In this document: positions 1 to 7,032 of the stretch, in pieces | Layout of the letters: every line of letters starts with the position of its first letter | Position numbering within the stretch: the stretch's first letter is position 1 | Assembly: GCF_901875575.1 (NCBI RefSeq) | Contig: NZ_CABFMF010000016.1 | Span: forward strand, 1 to 27,067 | Source: an uncultured Streptococcus sp. | GTDB lineage: Bacteria > Bacillota > Bacilli > Lactobacillales > Streptococcaceae | DNA length: 27,067 nt | Direction: 5' to 3' | Notes under the pieces: model-generated | What the model was told of the DNA's origin: nothing | What the model saw: the letters and a program-made list of their open reading frames with translations, nothing else | Databases searched by the model: none | Made by a program: the position numbers and the translations under genes

Positions 1-2260
1 CCTGCTTTGGCTTTTTCTAGCGCTGCTTTCTTATCGTTTACTTTCGCTACTGCTGCTGCAACTTGTTCTGGTGTCGCACTTGCATTGTCTAATACTTTTT
101 GCGCTTCTGCAATTTCTGCTGTTGCTGCTTCTTTTGCTTGTGTATACGCTGCTAGACTATCTGCTGTCTTACCTGTTGGAGTTTCTTCTCCTGTTAATCC
201 TTCTAATGCTGTCTTAGCTTGTGTTAAACCGTCTTTATTAGCTGGATCTTTTAGCGTTGCTGCTGCTTCTGCTAGTTTAGCTTTAATCGCATTTACTTTT
301 TCTTGGGCTTTCAATGCTTCTACTTCGCTCGCATTAGCTCCTTTGTCTGCTACTTCTTTGGCTGCTTGTTTGGCTGCTTCTAGTTCAGCTGATAATTGAC
401 CAAACTTCGCATTGTATGCTTCAACACTTTCTGGTGTTTTACCTTCTGTATCTGCTTTCTTCAATGCTGCTGCATCTGTTGCTAATGTTTGTTTTTGCGC
501 TTCTGTTGCTGCTGTTACTAACCCTGCTTTGGCTTTTTCTAGCGCTGCTTTCTTATCGTTTACTTTCGCTACTGCTGCTGCAACTTGTTCTGGTGTCGCG
601 TTTGGATTCGCAATTAGTGTTTCTGCATCTGTAACTGCTTGATCTGCCTGTGCTTTTGCTGCATCATATGCATCTTTTGTAGATGTTGTTTTTCCATCTG
701 TTACGTTTGCTACACCTGCTAATGCTTTTAATTCGTCTTTAGCTGTGGCTAGGTCGCCAGTATTCGCTTTGTCTTTTAGTAATGCATTTGCTTTTGCTAA
801 TTCAACTTTTAATTCTTCTACTTTTGCGATTGCTTCTGCTGCTTCTGCTTTTGTCGCATTATTTTGTCCTGCTTTTGTTACTAAGTCTGCTGCTTTGGCT
901 TTCGCTTCTGTTAATTGTGTTTGAATCGCATCTACTGCATTTTTGTATGCTGCAATACTTGCTGGAGTTTTTGTTGTTTCGAATGTACTTGCTTCTGCTG
1001 GTGTTAATGCTGCTTCTGCTCCTTCTAACGCTGCTTTTTGCTCGTCTGTTGCTTTGTCTACTAACACCGCTTTAGCTGCTTCTAGTTTTGCTTGTACTGC
1101 ATCTACTGCTTCTTGCGCTTTTAATGCTGCGTATTCACTTGCATTGTCTCCAGCTGCTTTGACTGCTGTTGCTTTGGCTTTTGCTTCTTCTAACCCTGCT
1201 GTTAAATTATTGTATGTTGTTTCATACGCATTAATACTGTCTTGAGTTTTTCCTGCTGTATCTGCTTTTACTAGTTTTGCTGCATCTGCTTCTAATTTTG
1301 CTTTTTGAGCATCTGTCGCTGCGGGCACTAAGTTCTTTTTAGCTGCCTCTAACTCTGCTTTCTTAACTTTGATATCAGCTAAAGCATTTGCTACATCTTC
1401 TACTGTTGAATTTTCACTAGCAATTACAGCTGCTGCATCTTCTACTGCTTTATCTGCAGCAGTTTTTGCAATAGCATAAGCATCTTGACTATCTTTTGTT
1501 TTTCCAGCAGTTACATTGTCATTTGTTTGTTGAGTAATATAATCACTTAAAGCATTCTTAGCTTTTTCTAATTCAACTGTATTTCCTTTTTCTTTCAATA
1601 AGGCAGCAGCTTTTTCTAATTCAGCTTTGATTTTATCAACTTCAATTTGAGCATCAGTAGCTTCTACTTTACCTGCATTTACTGTTTTATCTAATACTGC
1701 TTTAGCCTGAGCTTTTGCAGCTGTTAATTCTGCTTCCAATTCTTTATATTTAGCATTGTACTCTGCAATACTCTTCGGCGTCTTGTTTGTCTTATCTGCT
1801 TCTTTTAGCGCATCTGAATCATTTTGTAGTTTTGTTTTTTGAGCTTCTGTTGCTGCAACTACTAGAAGTGCTCTTGCTGCTTTTAATTCAGCTCTTTTAG
1901 CTTTCACGTCTGCTACTGCTTGAGCAACTTGATCAACAGTTGCATGGTCATCATCGATGACCAATTTAGCTTTTCTAGCTTCTTCTTCTGCGGCATTTTT
2001 AGCTATATTATATTCTGAAACAGTTTCAGGTGTTTTACCTGGAGTTGGATCGTCATCTACTAGTTGTTCTAGTTTTCCTGTTGATGTTGTCAAAGCCGAT
2101 TTATCAACTTTTAACGCCTCTTGTGCTTCTAAAGTATCTGTTAATATTTTTTTATACGCATCCGTTGGTTGTAGCGTACCATCTAACAAAGCTTTTATAG
2201 CATCTAATTGGTCTTGATATGCTTTTTGTGATTCAGGAGTTTTACCTCTCTTATCTGCAT
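1..2260 (-). repeat. Tandem coding repeats of the surface-protein stalk
   Basis: The stalk is built of units of about 70-95 residues, each starting with a KT-x-x-S-x-x-x-Y motif. The motifs lie near 2233, 2025, 1775, 1490, 1240, 960, 683, 428 and 160, so spacing is roughly 210-285 bp. Units alternate in two types. Together they give a higher-order period of 522 bp (174 codons) near the left edge: bases 1-77 recur without change at 523-599. Units nearer the N-terminus are more diverged. That pattern is typical of recombination homogenising the distal repeats. Confidence 0.8.
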
Positions 2261-3965
2261 CTCGTGTGTCAAGTAATTTATTATAAACTCTTTCCAAAAG
2301 TGTTCTAGCAACTCTATTCGTATCCTGTGTAATAGTAAATCCAAGCCCTGAAACAGGTAATGCATATTGAGACCATGTAGTTTGATATCCCATTCCTAGT
2401 CTAGAATTATCTGAAGCACTAATTCGTACAGTATATTCTACAGCCCCTTTAGGTAATTCTATATTTTTACTAGTAAAACTACCTGTTCTATTCACTTGAC
2501 GATTTTTGTATGTCGCTAACTGTTGGTTAAGACTACTTATTGTTGGTTCTGGTGGTCTTCCGACAGTAAACCTAATGCTATCATTAGCATCAACTTTTGC
2601 AACTACCATATTTGCATTATTTATAGATTGATCAGGACGAAAACTTTGATTATAGATAGATTGCGTATGTCCGTCTTCAAATCTTGCAATTACTTCAACT
2701 TTATATCCAGCTTTAAAACCGTCAATATCTCCTGTAAATCCTGTTTTAAAAGAAATATTTACCCCTGTTCCTGTTGATGAAGAATAGGCTTTATAAGTTT
2801 TTTCTATTCCATTGAACCCTTTTAGCCCTTTAGCTATTTGACGACCTTCTCCTATATCTTTAAATGGTTGTCCATCAAAGGTTTCTTCACTTTTTGTTGC
2901 ATTTGTTCTAACTTTAGAAAGAAATAGTGCATATTCATGAGAGCGATCAAAAGAATTTTCTTCGACATGTGCTGTATATTCATATGCTGTTCTCGTAACA
3001 TTCACTGTCTCAATAGGGTATACTCCCGCTTCAGTTTTACGTGCAATAGCAAATTTTCCTTTTTTGCCATCTGCTGAAACTGCTGACCAACCACCAAATT
3101 CATCAATTTCTTTTACTTCACCAGCCTGTACATTTTTAAGACGTCCCACTTCATCAATAGAAGCTAATTTAGTTTCATTGCTTATAGAAGAGTCCAATCC
3201 CTTTAAACTATTAGCTAATTCAGCAACACTCGCACTATCTCCTGGCAATGTATACGTTTGGTTCGCAGATGGATCTGTATCCGTTGTAGCCCCATCCGTA
3301 CGGAATGGATTACTTCTATTCAATGCTTTTCCATGACGTTTATCTCTGGCACCTGAGTTTGCGATTGAGTTGGAGTCTGAAGATTTCTCAGTATTTGTCG
3401 CTTGAAGACCTACAGTTGGTTTTCCATTTGTCGTATCGCCTGCTGGTGGTTGTTTTTCATCTTTTGGTTTTGTTTTTAGCTGTGTAGTTGCTGTAACCAA
3501 TCTACTATGAGCTTGTGTGAGTTCACCTTCTGTTGTAGCAGCATTCACAGTTGCTTTTGCTTCTTCTAAGACAGTTTTTAATCGATTTACACTGTCTTCT
3601 GTTTTCTCATCATAAGCACCTGAGGAAATTTTTCCATCGATTTCTTCAATTAATTTTGCTAAGGCTTGCTTTTTAGGATTTGAATCTAAGATAGGTGAAA
3701 CAACCGTGCCTGATCCTGAGTTGTTCTTGTCTTCTTCTGGAGGCATGCTAGATGGGCTGAGTTCTTCAGACTTAGCTGTTGGTACAGATCCTAAATCTTG
3801 ATCAACATTATTGGCAAGCACTGTGTTTGAACTTGCTTCCATGGCTTGCACTTCTGTCACTGAGTTGACCGCAAAAAAGACTGATCCTAATAAGACTGAT
3901 GCCGCACCAATCGAAAACTTACGAATTGAAAAACGCTGGCGTTCATTGAATTTAAATTGTTTCAT
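1..3965 (-). CDS. Giant YSIRK-type cell-surface protein with helical repeat stalk (3' end outside window)
   Basis: Secreted surface protein, probably wall-anchored and adhesive; the C-terminus lies beyond the left edge. The ATG at 3963-3965 is preceded by an AAAGG ribosome site. Residues 11-27 carry the YSIRK/GxxxS-type export signal (RFSIRKFSIGAASVLLG), with likely cleavage near residue 41. Residues about 92-162 form a FIVAR-like helical segment. Residues about 163-555 are non-repetitive and beta-rich in character, the best candidate for a ligand-binding head. From about residue 556 to the edge there are alanine/lysine/glutamate-rich helical repeats, each opening with a motif like KTPESVEAYNAK. 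I count nine such motifs. The layout resembles staphylococcal and streptococcal stalk adhesins with FIVAR or DUF1542 repeats, but I cannot name the family. An LPxTG motif would be expected off-window. The reading frame is intact throughout. Ligand unknown. Confidence 0.9.
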   Translation of the reverse strand, partial: MKQFKFNERQRFSIRKFSIGAASVLLGSVFFAVNSVTEVQAMEASSNTVLANNVDQDLGSVPTAKSEELSPSSMPPEEDKNNSGSGTVVSPILDSNPKKQALAKLIEEIDGKISSGAYDEKTEDSVNRLKTVLEEAKATVNAATTEGELTQAHSRLVTATTQLKTKPKDEKQPPAGDTTNGKPTVGLQATNTEKSSDSNSIANSGARDKRHGKALNRSNPFRTDGATTDTDPSANQTYTLPGDSASVAELANSLKGLDSSISNETKLASIDEVGRLKNVQAGEVKEIDEFGGWSAVSADGKKGKFAIARKTEAGVYPIETVNVTRTAYEYTAHVEENSFDRSHEYALFLSKVRTNATKSEETFDGQPFKDIGEGRQIAKGLKGFNGIEKTYKAYSSSTGTGVNISFKTGFTGDIDGFKAGYKVEVIARFEDGHTQSIYNQSFRPDQSINNANMVVAKVDANDSIRFTVGRPPEPTISSLNQQLATYKNRQVNRTGSFTSKNIELPKGAVEYTVRISASDNSRLGMGYQTTWSQYALPVSGLGFTITQDTNRVARTLLERVYNKLLDTRDADKRGKTPESQKAYQDQLDAIKALLDGTLQPTDAYKKILTDTLEAQEALKVDKSALTTSTGKLEQLVDDDPTPGKTPETVSEYNIAKNAAEEEARKAKLVIDDDHATVDQVAQAVADVKAKRAELKAARALLVVAATEAQKTKLQNDSDALKEADKTNKTPKSIAEYNAKYKELEAELTAAKAQAKAVLDKTVNAGKVEATDAQIEVDKIKAELEKAAALLKEKGNTVELEKAKNALSDYITQQTNDNVTAGKTKDSQDAYAIAKTAADKAVEDAAAVIASENSTVEDVANALADIKVKKAELEAAKKNLVPAATDAQKAKLEADAAKLVKADTAGKTQDSINAYETTYNNLTAGLEEAKAKATAVKAAGDNASEYAALKAQEAVDAVQAKLEAAKAVLVDKATDEQKAALEGAEAALTPAEASTFETTKTPASIAAYKNAVDAIQTQLTEAKAKAADLVTKAGQNNATKAEAAEAIAKVEELKVELAKANALLKDKANTGDLATAKDELKALAGVANVTDGKTTSTKDAYDAAKAQADQAVTDAETLIANPNATPEQVAAAVAKVNDKKAALEKAKAGLVTAATEAQKQTLATDAAALKKADTEGKTPESVEAYNAKFGQLSAELEAAKQAAKEVADKGANASEVEALKAQEKVNAIKAKLAEAAATLKDPANKDGLTQAKTALEGLTGEETPTGKTADSLAAYTQAKEAATAEIAEAQKVLDNASATPEQVAAAVAKVNDKKAALEKAKA

Positions 3966-4405
3966 GTTTTCTACCTTTCTTTCATTTCTGCAACTATCCT
4001 AAACCGTACTGATAAAAATTGACTTAGAATGTTATCCAGAAAAAGAGCTCCCTAAAAAGAAGCTTACCAATTTTATTAATAATCCATTATATCAAATTTT
4101 TAATAAAGATACAAGATTATCTTCGGAAAATCACATAGTTTAATATATATATATGCAAACCCTTATTCCATAGGGTTTATAAGGGATTTTTTATCGATTA
4201 CAGTAATTAAACTTATTTTAGAATATTTACATTTTGATGACATTTAAACTAACCCTATATTCTATTGAATAAAGAATTGTATCCAAACAAATATCTAGAC
4301 AAAAAACATCTAAGAATTTGTAAGCAAAATAGGCATTATTCTTCTTATTTTCTAACGGATAACATGGTAATGATGGTCCTCACAAAGTATGATTAAGCAT
4401 ATAAA
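3966..4405. other. AT-rich intergenic region between two divergent genes
   Basis: No convincing gene is visible here. It holds the leader and promoter of the surface protein and a run of TA repeats near 4143-4154. It also holds a double-hairpin structure at 4157-4191. In that structure AAACCCT (4157-4163) can pair with AGGGTTT (4172-4178), or CCCTTAT (4160-4166) can pair with ATAAGGG (4179-4185) followed by a T run. Confidence 0.5.
4086..4114 (-). promoter_or_regulatory. Promoter of the giant surface protein
   Basis: On the minus strand TTGTAT (4109-4114), a 17-base spacer and TATAAT (4086-4091) with the extended TGA just upstream. Transcription would begin near 4079, leaving a leader of about 115 nt. 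Nothing closer to the start codon looks as good. Confidence 0.5.
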
Positions 4406-4433
4406 TTGACTTCTATATTTTTACTGGTATACT
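4406..4433 (+). promoter_or_regulatory. Promoter of the Q/N-rich lipoprotein gene
   Basis: TTGACT (4406-4411), a 16-base spacer and TATACT (4428-4433) preceded by TG at 4425-4426, an extended -10 promoter. Transcription should start near 4440, giving a leader of about 60 nt that ends in the ribosome site AAGGAAGG. Confidence 0.75.
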
Positions 4434-4499
4434 ATAAGTAAAGGCCACTCGTTAAGCATAATTTTAAAAATTTTGGAATAAAGGAAGGAATTCAAAAAT

Positions 4500-4985
4500 A
4501 TGAAATCAAAAACAATTGCACTTTCTATTGCTACATTAGCAGGTCTTACTCTATTAGCAGCTTGTGCTCCTGCAGCGCAACCACAGCAACAAAACCAACA
4601 ACCTGCTCAACAAACACAACAATCTAAGCAAAACCAACAGTCTGACCAGCAAAATCAGCAATCTAACCAACAAAACGCTAATGCTAGCAACAACCAAGCC
4701 GCACCAGCTCAAAATACTCCAGTAGCTCAACCTGAAAACATCGATGGAACCTATAAAGGACAAGATGAGCGTGATCAAATTACTTTGACAGTTACTGGTA
4801 AAACAGGAACATGGACAAAATTAGAATCTGATGGTGACCAAGAAGTGAAACAAGTCACTTTTGACCCCGCAAACCAACGCATGATTATTGGTGATGATGT
4901 ACAAATCTACACTGTTAACGGAAATCAAATTACCATTGACGATACTGACTTTGACCCATCTGATCGAATTGTTTTGTCTAAATAA
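4500..4985 (+). CDS. Small Q/N-rich lipoprotein
   Basis: A 161-residue membrane-anchored lipoprotein on the outer face of the cell. Residues 1-21 are a lipoprotein signal peptide and the lipobox LAAC places the lipidated cysteine at residue 22. Residues about 27-80 are a low-complexity linker of Gln, Asn, Ala and Ser (many CAA/AAC codons). It probably spans the wall. Residues about 83-161 form a compact C-terminal domain beginning NIDGTYKGQDERDQITLTV, with alternating beta-strand character. Pneumococci carry similar small Gln-rich lipoproteins of unknown function, and I do not assign a role. It has its own promoter and terminator, so it is a single-gene unit. It is one of only two intact plus-strand genes in the window. 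Confidence 0.9.
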   Translation: MKSKTIALSIATLAGLTLLAACAPAAQPQQQNQQPAQQTQQSKQNQQSDQQNQQSNQQNANASNNQAAPAQNTPVAQPENIDGTYKGQDERDQITLTVTGKTGTWTKLESDGDQEVKQVTFDPANQRMIIGDDVQIYTVNGNQITIDDTDFDPSDRIVLSK

Positions 4986-4992
4986 GTATTAA

Positions 4993-5025
4993 AAAGAGAC
5001 TTAAGAAATTAAGTCTCTTTCTTAT
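4993..5025 (+). terminator. Rho-independent terminator of the lipoprotein gene
   Basis: A perfect 12-bp stem AAAGAGACTTAA (4993-5004) / TTAAGTCTCTTT (5009-5020) with a GAAA loop, 7 bases after the stop codon, followed by a T-rich tail. Confidence 0.9.
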
Positions 5026-5078
5026 TCTCTACTTTACTAGACACATAAAGCTATCCCAATAATAGAATCATAATCTCA

Positions 5079-5149
5079 TTTGGGAATTCCACTATTAAAA
5101 AGAGCCTGGGACAAAAAGATTTTGATTTTGGGAATTCTACTATCAAAAA
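5079..5149. repeat. Short direct repeat at the edge of the IS remnant
   Basis: A roughly 23-bp sequence beginning TTTGGGAATTC at 5079 recurs at 5127 with two mismatches (period 48). Between the copies lies AAGAGCCTGGGACAAAAA, a sequence I recall as common in streptococcal intergenic regions. This marks the decayed inner edge of the neighbouring IS3 remnant. Confidence 0.55.
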
Positions 5150-5460
5150 TCCCCTGCATATCTACATTGCAGGAGACTTGTGTGTTATTCTTGTACTTCT
5201 TTCTGGGCGGCCTTTCCTTGGACTAGAAGGGCTTGGACGATTTTTTCCTTTTTTGACGAACTCTATTCCGTAACGTTCAATCAATTTAATCATGTACCTA
5301 AGATTAGAATTGTTTATCCCAAATTTATTTGAAAGCTTCTCTAAACTATATCCTTGTTTTCTAAGTTCATAGATCTGAACTTTATCATCATAAGTTAATT
5401 TCATAATAAAAACACCTCAAAAGTTAGATTTTTTCTGTCTAACTTTTGGGGTACAGTTCA
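5101..5460 (-). mobile_element. IS3-family insertion sequence remnant, left copy
   Basis: The outer end (TGAACTGTACCCC on the minus strand, from 5460 inwards) and the first open reading frame are kept; the second, catalytic reading frame and the other end are gone. The terminus holds a hairpin, CCCCAAAAGTTAGA paired with TCTAACTTTTGAGG with one mismatch. The same terminus recurs at 26400 in the opposite orientation. Confidence 0.75.
5162..5404 (-). pseudogene. Truncated IS3-family transposase OrfA
   Basis: An 80-residue remnant of the DNA-binding half of an IS3-family transposase. Residues 1-45 keep the helix-turn-helix (MKLTYDDKVQIYELRKQGYS, then KLSNKFGINNSNLRYMIKLI), which recognises the element's ends in intact copies. 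After residue about 54 (KGKNR) the sequence turns into Ser/Pro/Arg-rich residues unlike the family and stops, so the rest of OrfA and all of OrfB (DDE catalytic domain) are missing. It cannot transpose by itself. It lies just downstream of the RelE-like gene on the same strand. Confidence 0.8.
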
Positions 5461-5470
5461 CCTATAGGCG

Positions 5471-5818
5471 CTATTTTTTCTTGAACAAGCGGATGTAGTC
5501 CTGTTTGCTATGAATCATATCTGATACAAAGACAGCTTTTCTTTCCTCTAAAATATGATAGAAGGCTAGGTAATCGCCTAAAATGATGCAGCGAGTTTTG
5601 TGGGGTGGGTATATAATACATCCTACTCTTTCGTCAGCATCAAATCCTGCTTCTGGGAAGACTTCAAGACGCTCCAAACCATAAAGAATATTCTTAACTG
5701 TGTTTGCTCCTGCCTGTTCTGAAAAGTAGTTATCTGAGATATAATCTTTAATACCTCTTAGCTGTTCTTGTACCGTTTCTGAGATAATCAGGCTATATGA
5801 GTTCTCGTTAAATTCCAA
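5471..5818 (-). CDS. RelE/ParE-superfamily toxin of a type II toxin-antitoxin pair
   Basis: A 115-residue protein of the RelE/ParE fold. Members either cleave mRNA at the ribosome or poison gyrase; the sequence does not tell me which. Visible features are the N-terminal helices (ETVQEQLRGIKDYISDNYF), a central LERLEVFPEAGFDA segment and the closing strands (CIIYPPHKTRCIILGDYLAF, then HILEERKAVFVSDMIHSKQD) typical of the family. The start appears to be TTG at 5816-5818, with GAGGG about six bases upstream; no in-frame ATG exists near the N-terminus. It overlaps the antitoxin gene by 11 bp, so translation is likely coupled. Confidence 0.85.
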   Translation of the reverse strand: MEFNENSYSLIISETVQEQLRGIKDYISDNYFSEQAGANTVKNILYGLERLEVFPEAGFDADERVGCIIYPPHKTRCIILGDYLAFYHILEERKAVFVSDMIHSKQDYIRLFKKK

Positions 5819-6095
5819 GGTTAGCCCTCACTTCATCAAGGCTGTAAGTTCTTCCATGTTCTAAATCGTCAAAGCTACGGGCAATTTCAGCACGCAACCC
5901 TGACAGAAGTTCTTCTCTTTCTTTATCTACTTGAGTTTCAAATGGCAAGGCTTTATTTTCTACAATGTGTTCTAAAAACAAGTTAAAACTGGCTGTCATA
6001 TCAAGATTTTGCGCTGTGATAATAGCTCTAGCCTTCTCTAACAAGTCTCTGTTAGTCTTAAAGTTTACCTGTGTGTTTTTTTCTAAAACATCCAT
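5808..6095 (-). CDS. RelB/DinJ-family antitoxin
   Basis: A 95-residue antitoxin expected to bind and silence the downstream toxin and to repress its own promoter. The N-terminal 45 residues (TQVNFKTNRDLLEKARAII, then NLDMTASFNLFLEHIV) match the ribbon-helix-helix DNA-binding region of RelB/DinJ proteins. The acidic C-terminal half (residues 55-95) would wrap the toxin. The ATG is preceded by AAGGAGGT. The gene comes first in the pair, as usual, and overlaps the toxin gene by 11 bp. An operator-like inverted repeat lies at the promoter. Confidence 0.85.
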   Translation of the reverse strand: MDVLEKNTQVNFKTNRDLLEKARAIITAQNLDMTASFNLFLEHIVENKALPFETQVDKEREELLSGLRAEIARSFDDLEHGRTYSLDEVRANLGI

Positions 6096-6116
6096 AGTAG
6101 TACCTCCTTTTAGACC

Positions 6117-6156
6117 ATTATATCACTTTAAACTATACAGGTCTAGTCGCGTATAG
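6117..6156 (-). promoter_or_regulatory. Promoter and candidate operator of the toxin-antitoxin operon
   Basis: The minus strand has TATAAT (6117-6122) with the extended TGA at 6123-6125. CTATAC (6133-6138) and GTATAG (6151-6156) form a perfect inverted repeat with a 12-base spacer across the -35 region. This suits autorepression by the ribbon-helix-helix antitoxin; binding itself is inferred. Confidence 0.6.
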
Positions 6157-6194
6157 ATATTTATAGCTATATGCTTAAAAGCTATTGTAAAATG

Positions 6195-6230
6195 TAAAAA
6201 AGCACTAAGGGAAAAGGCCCCAAAGTGCTT
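6195..6230 (-). terminator. Terminator of rpsD
   Basis: On the minus strand AAGCACT (6224-6230) pairs with AGTGCTT (6200-6206), with further GGG/CCC pairing inside, then a run of T residues. It lies about 40 bases after the rpsD stop codon. Confidence 0.8.
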
Positions 6231-6269
6231 AATATCAAGGCTCTAAAGCCTATCTGATTCAATAAAATA

Positions 6270-6881
6270 TTACAACATCTTGTTGTAGAATTCAACGACA
6301 AGTGCTTCGTTGATTTCTGGGTTGATTTCGTCGCGTTCTGGCAAGCGAGTCAATGAACCTTCCAATTTTTCAGCGTCGAATGATACGAATGCTGGACGTC
6401 CAAGAGTAGCTTCTACTGCTTCAAGGATAGCTGGAACTTTCAATGATTTTTCACGAACTGAGATCACTTGACCTGGAGTTACGCGGTATGATGGGATATC
6501 AACACGTTTTCCGTCAACAAGGATGTGACCGTGGTTTACGAATTGACGAGCTTGACGACGAGTAGTCGCAAGACCAAGACGGTAAACAACGTTATCCAAA
6601 CGGCGTTCCAAAAGAAGCATGAAGTTGAAACCTAGGATTCCACCTTTGATTTTTGTAGCTTGTACGAACAAGTTACGGAATTGTTTTTCACCTACACCGT
6701 AAGTGAAACGAAGTTTTTGTTTTTCAGCCAATTGCAAACCGTATTCTGACAATTTAGAACGGTTGTTTGGTCCGTGTTGTCCTGGTACGTAGTTACGACG
6801 TGCCAATTCTTTACCTGTACCTGTAAGTGAAAGGCCAAGGCGACGAGCTTGTTTCCAAGATGGTCCTGTATAACGTGACAT
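6270..6881 (-). CDS. rpsD: 30S ribosomal protein S4
   Basis: A 203-residue primary 16S rRNA-binding protein that starts assembly of the 30S body and takes part in decoding fidelity. The N-terminus MSRYTGPSWKQARRLGLSL is characteristic of the shorter Firmicute S4. The S4 RNA-binding domain lies at about residues 93-155 (RLDNVVYRLGLATTRRQARQ, then VNHGHILVDGKRVDIPSYRV). A longer in-frame start exists at 6926, but the ATG at 6879-6881 has AGGAGG eight bases upstream and gives the standard length. It forms a single-gene unit with a structured leader and its own terminator, and its promoter lies inside the 3' end of hk08. Confidence 0.98.
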   Translation of the reverse strand: MSRYTGPSWKQARRLGLSLTGTGKELARRNYVPGQHGPNNRSKLSEYGLQLAEKQKLRFTYGVGEKQFRNLFVQATKIKGGILGFNFMLLLERRLDNVVYRLGLATTRRQARQFVNHGHILVDGKRVDIPSYRVTPGQVISVREKSLKVPAILEAVEATLGRPAFVSFDAEKLEGSLTRLPERDEINPEINEALVVEFYNKML

Positions 6882-7032
6882 GTGAATGTCCTCCTGATAT
6901 AAATAATATTCGGTGGAAATAGTCACTTAGAAAGCCCTGATTCGTGCAGATGCCCTTCGCCTAAACAGCCAAGGTTACTTATCACAAGACACCTGTTGAC
7001 GAGCTTCATGCTTTCCTGCTGATATTTCACAC
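6882..7032 (-). promoter_or_regulatory. Structured 5' leader of rpsD, candidate S4 autoregulatory element
   Basis: The leader is about 150 nt and can close on itself. On the minus strand GAAAGC (7010-7015) pairs with GCTTTC (6930-6935), and AACAG (6993-6997) pairs with CTGTT (6964-6968) inside it. In Bacillus, S4 represses its own mRNA by binding a leader; the same role here is inference, and I have not matched this fold to a published consensus. Confidence 0.45.

Noticed and set aside
7..1245. Several plus-strand open frames of 70-130 codons rich in Ala, Leu, Ser
   Set aside because: They are antisense to the repeat stalk and arise because the minus strand is rich in GCA/GCT/AAA/GAA codons; no ribosome sites, and the same frames recur with the repeats.
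1..2260. CRISPR array or non-coding satellite
   Set aside because: The repetition is in frame, encodes a continuous helical protein, and has no constant repeat with unique spacers of equal size.
4554..4778. A minus-strand frame rich in leucine opposite the lipoprotein
   Set aside because: Shadow of the CAA/CAG-rich linker; no start signals.
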